Shown in pieces: positions 6,088 through 7,371 of a stretch of 7,371 nucleotides of DNA. The stretch's first letter is position 1; each line of letters opens with the position of its first letter. This DNA is from Planctomycetota bacterium (GTDB taxonomy: Bacteria; Planctomycetota; Planctomycetia; Pirellulales; UBA1268): positions 1 to 7,371 of the forward strand of contig JAQBZA010000155.1 in the NCBI GenBank assembly GCA_027622795.1, read 5' to 3'. Under the pieces are notes generated by a model. The model saw only the letters and a program-made list of their open reading frames with translations, was not told the DNA's origin and made no database searches. The position numbers were made by a program, and so were the translations under genes.

Positions 6088-6850
6088 GACCTTCCGGAGA
6101 GAGGGCGGCGATCCGTTCGGCCGTCTGCGGGGAGGCATCGCCCTTGTCACGGGCCCGGCGATAACTTGCCAACGCATCGTCGGGGCGTCCAAGCGCCTCC
6201 TGTGCAAGGCCTTCCAGAGCCAACACCTCAGCCGGCACCTGGTTGGGTCCGTAGGTTTCGCCGAGAATAGCCAGCGTCGCCAAGGCTCGTTGTGGCTTGT
6301 CGAGCAGGCGATAGACCTCGGCCGTGTCGAGGAGCACGCTGCGATCGTCAGGGGCCACCGCCAAGGCCCGATGGAAGTCGGCAAGGGCGTCGGCCGGACG
6401 GCCGCGGGCCAGCGCTACCTGGCCGTGGAGATGCCAGGCCTCGGCAGACTGTGGTGCGTTGCGGACCGCGTCATCGGAAAGTCGGTCGGCATCATCAAAG
6501 AGCCCCAGCTCCATGTACATTTTCCCCCCTTGCAAGCAGAGCCCGACGTCGCCGGGAGCAAGCTCGAGCGCCTTGGCGATCTGCGCCACCGCCTCCACCT
6601 TCGAACCCCGCTTCCAGAGCACGTCGGCATAGTGCTGCCGAGCGTCGATATCGGTCGGGCAACTGGTCACGGCCCGCTCGAGAAGCGTTTCAGCGCGGGC
6701 AAGATCCTGCTCGTCGGCGGCACACAGCCCCTGATTGCAAAGGCGGCGGGCAGCGGCAAGCTCCTCGGGCACCGGATCCCGCCGCGGCACGAACCGACAG
6801 CCGGCCGCCAGGGCAAGGATGGCGATCAGCGCGAGCCAAATACTTCCCAT
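6065..6850 (-). CDS. TPR-repeat lipoprotein
   Basis: The frame is open up to 7219, but the ATG at 6850 (261 aa) begins a lipoprotein signal peptide: MGSIWLALIAILALAAGC with lipobox LAAGC and the lipidated Cys at 18. The residues before it in the longer frame look non-coding. From about residue 30 the protein is a chain of helical tetratricopeptide repeats, roughly 34-67, 68-101, 102-135, 136-169, 170-203 and 204-237, with the usual small residue, Tyr/Leu, Ala and Pro pattern (for example AVRNAPQSAEAWHLHGQVAL, and RALAVAPDD). It should be anchored to a membrane and act as a protein-protein scaffold, partner unknown. The short tail ends LTTSSVR. The reading is on the strand opposite the permease, and the stop codons lie within a 23-bp overlap. 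Confidence 0.85.
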   Translation of the reverse strand: MGSIWLALIAILALAAGCRFVPRRDPVPEELAAARRLCNQGLCAADEQDLARAETLLERAVTSCPTDIDARQHYADVLWKRGSKVEAVAQIAKALELAPGDVGLCLQGGKMYMELGLFDDADRLSDDAVRNAPQSAEAWHLHGQVALARGRPADALADFHRALAVAPDDRSVLLDTAEVYRLLDKPQRALATLAILGETYGPNQVPAEVLALEGLAQEALGRPDDALASYRRARDKGDASPQTAERIAALSPEGLTTSSVR

Positions 6851-6866
6851 GCGGCCAGTCTGCCCC

Positions 6867-6882
6867 CTGCGCACGCGCGCAG
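6867..6882 (-). repeat. 6-bp-stem GC hairpin just upstream of the TPR lipoprotein start
   Basis: CTGCGC (6867-6872) and GCGCAG (6877-6882) pair across a 4-nt loop, 16 nt before the ATG at 6850. On the minus-strand transcript the purine run AGGGGG follows directly from the stem's end, so folding could mask this weak ribosome-site candidate. Alternating GC content alone could produce it. Confidence 0.4.
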
Positions 6883-6889
6883 CCGCCTC

Positions 6890-6929
6890 TGCCACCCTGC
6901 AGGATGGCGACGACCGATGCCGGGTGGCA
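6890..6929. repeat. 8-bp inverted repeat with inner quasi-palindrome
   Basis: TGCCACCC (6890-6897) is the reverse complement of GGGTGGCA (6922-6929). Its left arm also forms an 18-nt near-palindrome at 6891-6908 (GCCACCCTGCAGGATGGC), with one mismatched pair around a central CCTGCAGG. Sited between two divergent genes, it could be an operator; this is inference. Confidence 0.4.
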
Positions 6930-7132
6930 AACAGATTGGTTGACTGGCTCACGCGCGGACAACTCCCCGTGGCGGCCAGACTGTAGGGCGATCCCCGCAG
7001 CGGCTCAACGCCCACTTGCCCCCTTCCTCCGGCGGCCCGAACTACCCGGACGCACTGCCTTACCGGCACAGCCCGCGCCCCCACGAACCGGCCTTGCCGT
7101 GGTTGGCTGTCGCCGCCTACTACCCGTTGACA

Positions 7133-7371
7133 ATGTCTCCTCCTTCCTCCTCTCTCCGCGCGGTCCTGCTGGCCAGCCTCGTGATCGGCGGCTGCTCGGT
7201 GATCGGCTGCGACATTCATGACGAGCCCGTGCGGCCCGCCGCCGCCACGACCGACCAGCTGCTCCGCGGCGACACGCCGCTGTTGGTCGATATGCTCAAC
7301 CGTGATGCGGCTGCCCCCGCCATCAAGCCGACCACGCTCGAATATGTCGACGGCTTCGACGCCGGGCTCAA
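7133..7371 (+). CDS. Probable lipoprotein, 5' end only (cut by window edge)
   Basis: An ATG at 7133 opens a frame that runs off the right edge without a stop (79 complete codons). It reads MSPPSSSLRAVLLASLVIGG, then CSVIGCDIHDEP. The hydrophobic core LRAVLLASLVIGGC gives a lipobox-like VIGGC with Cys 21, and a second option VIGC with Cys 26, so an exported, probably lipid-anchored protein is likely. The visible mature part is polar (about residues 40-79, DQLLRGDTPLLVDML and TTLEYVDGFDAGL) and matches no family I know. No Shine-Dalgarno is obvious. The frame is also open upstream of 7133, so the start is the best reading because of the signal peptide rather than certain. Confidence 0.65.
   Translation, partial: MSPPSSSLRAVLLASLVIGGCSVIGCDIHDEPVRPAAATTDQLLRGDTPLLVDMLNRDAAAPAIKPTTLEYVDGFDAGL

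Larger units (their letters stand above)
6851..7132. promoter_or_regulatory. Divergent intergenic region between TPR lipoprotein and 3' lipoprotein
   Basis: These 282 bases separate two divergent lipoprotein genes and should hold both promoters. A hairpin (6867-6882) and an inverted repeat (6890-6929) lie in the half nearest the TPR gene. TTGACT at 6940-6945 and a perfect TTGACA at 7127-7132 lack any TATAAT-like partner at the usual spacing, so no specific promoter is called. The half toward 7132 is stop-free in the frame of the next gene from about 6983 on, so a longer start upstream of 7133 is not fully excluded. Confidence 0.45.

Noticed and set aside
7127..7132. A perfect TTGACA as a promoter -35 element
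   Set aside because: It abuts the ATG at 7133 and has no -10-like sequence at the usual spacing within the coding region.
6851..7219. The 123-residue extension of the TPR lipoprotein, with a start at 7219
   Set aside because: A lipoprotein signal peptide starts at 6850, and the extension is Arg/Gly-rich shadow sequence overlapping the next gene.

Overview
The window looks like a piece of a GC-rich Planctomycetota chromosome, probably Pirellulales-like. The evidence is indirect: thioredoxin-like proteins fused to tandem YHS-like modules, many small exported proteins and lipoproteins with no close model homologue, a mostly weak Shine-Dalgarno signal, and a two-lobed ABC-2 permease. The lineage is inferred from family knowledge, not from a marker gene. 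No rRNA, tRNA, CRISPR array, transposase or phage gene was found.

Layout, left to right. (1) 117-1019, minus: an unrecognised polytopic membrane protein with a soluble C-terminal tail. (2) 1081-2337, minus, 61 nt upstream of it: an exported thioredoxin-fold protein with a long Pro/Ala linker and two YHS-like repeats. (3) 2338-2633: a divergent intergenic region with a perfect 10-bp inverted repeat. (4) 2634-3626, plus: a shorter paralogue of gene 2, transcribed away from it. (5) 3627-3938: a gene-free stretch with a small palindrome and a nested 132-nt inverted-repeat element (3702-3833, with 17-bp perfect arms). (6) 3939-4313, plus: a small exported protein of unknown function. (7) 4420-6087, plus: an ABC-2-type permease with two homologous halves and no ATPase beside it. 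(8) 6065-6850, minus: a TPR lipoprotein whose 3' end overlaps the permease 3' end by 23 bp. (9) 6851-7132: a second divergent intergenic region. (10) From 7133, plus: the start of a probable lipoprotein cut by the window edge.

Most products are predicted to act at or outside the cytoplasmic membrane. The main point of interest is the head-to-head pair of thioredoxin/YHS paralogues. Both have lost the CxxC redox motif, yet both keep three other cysteines at matching positions and a GYCPV motif at the start of the YHS pair. They look like related, diverged envelope proteins, possibly binding metal or acting as scaffolds, and possibly controlled from the shared intergenic region. The second point is the nested inverted-repeat element at 3.70-3.83 kb, which could be a non-autonomous mobile or REP-like element or a structured RNA. 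No complete new system is proven here.
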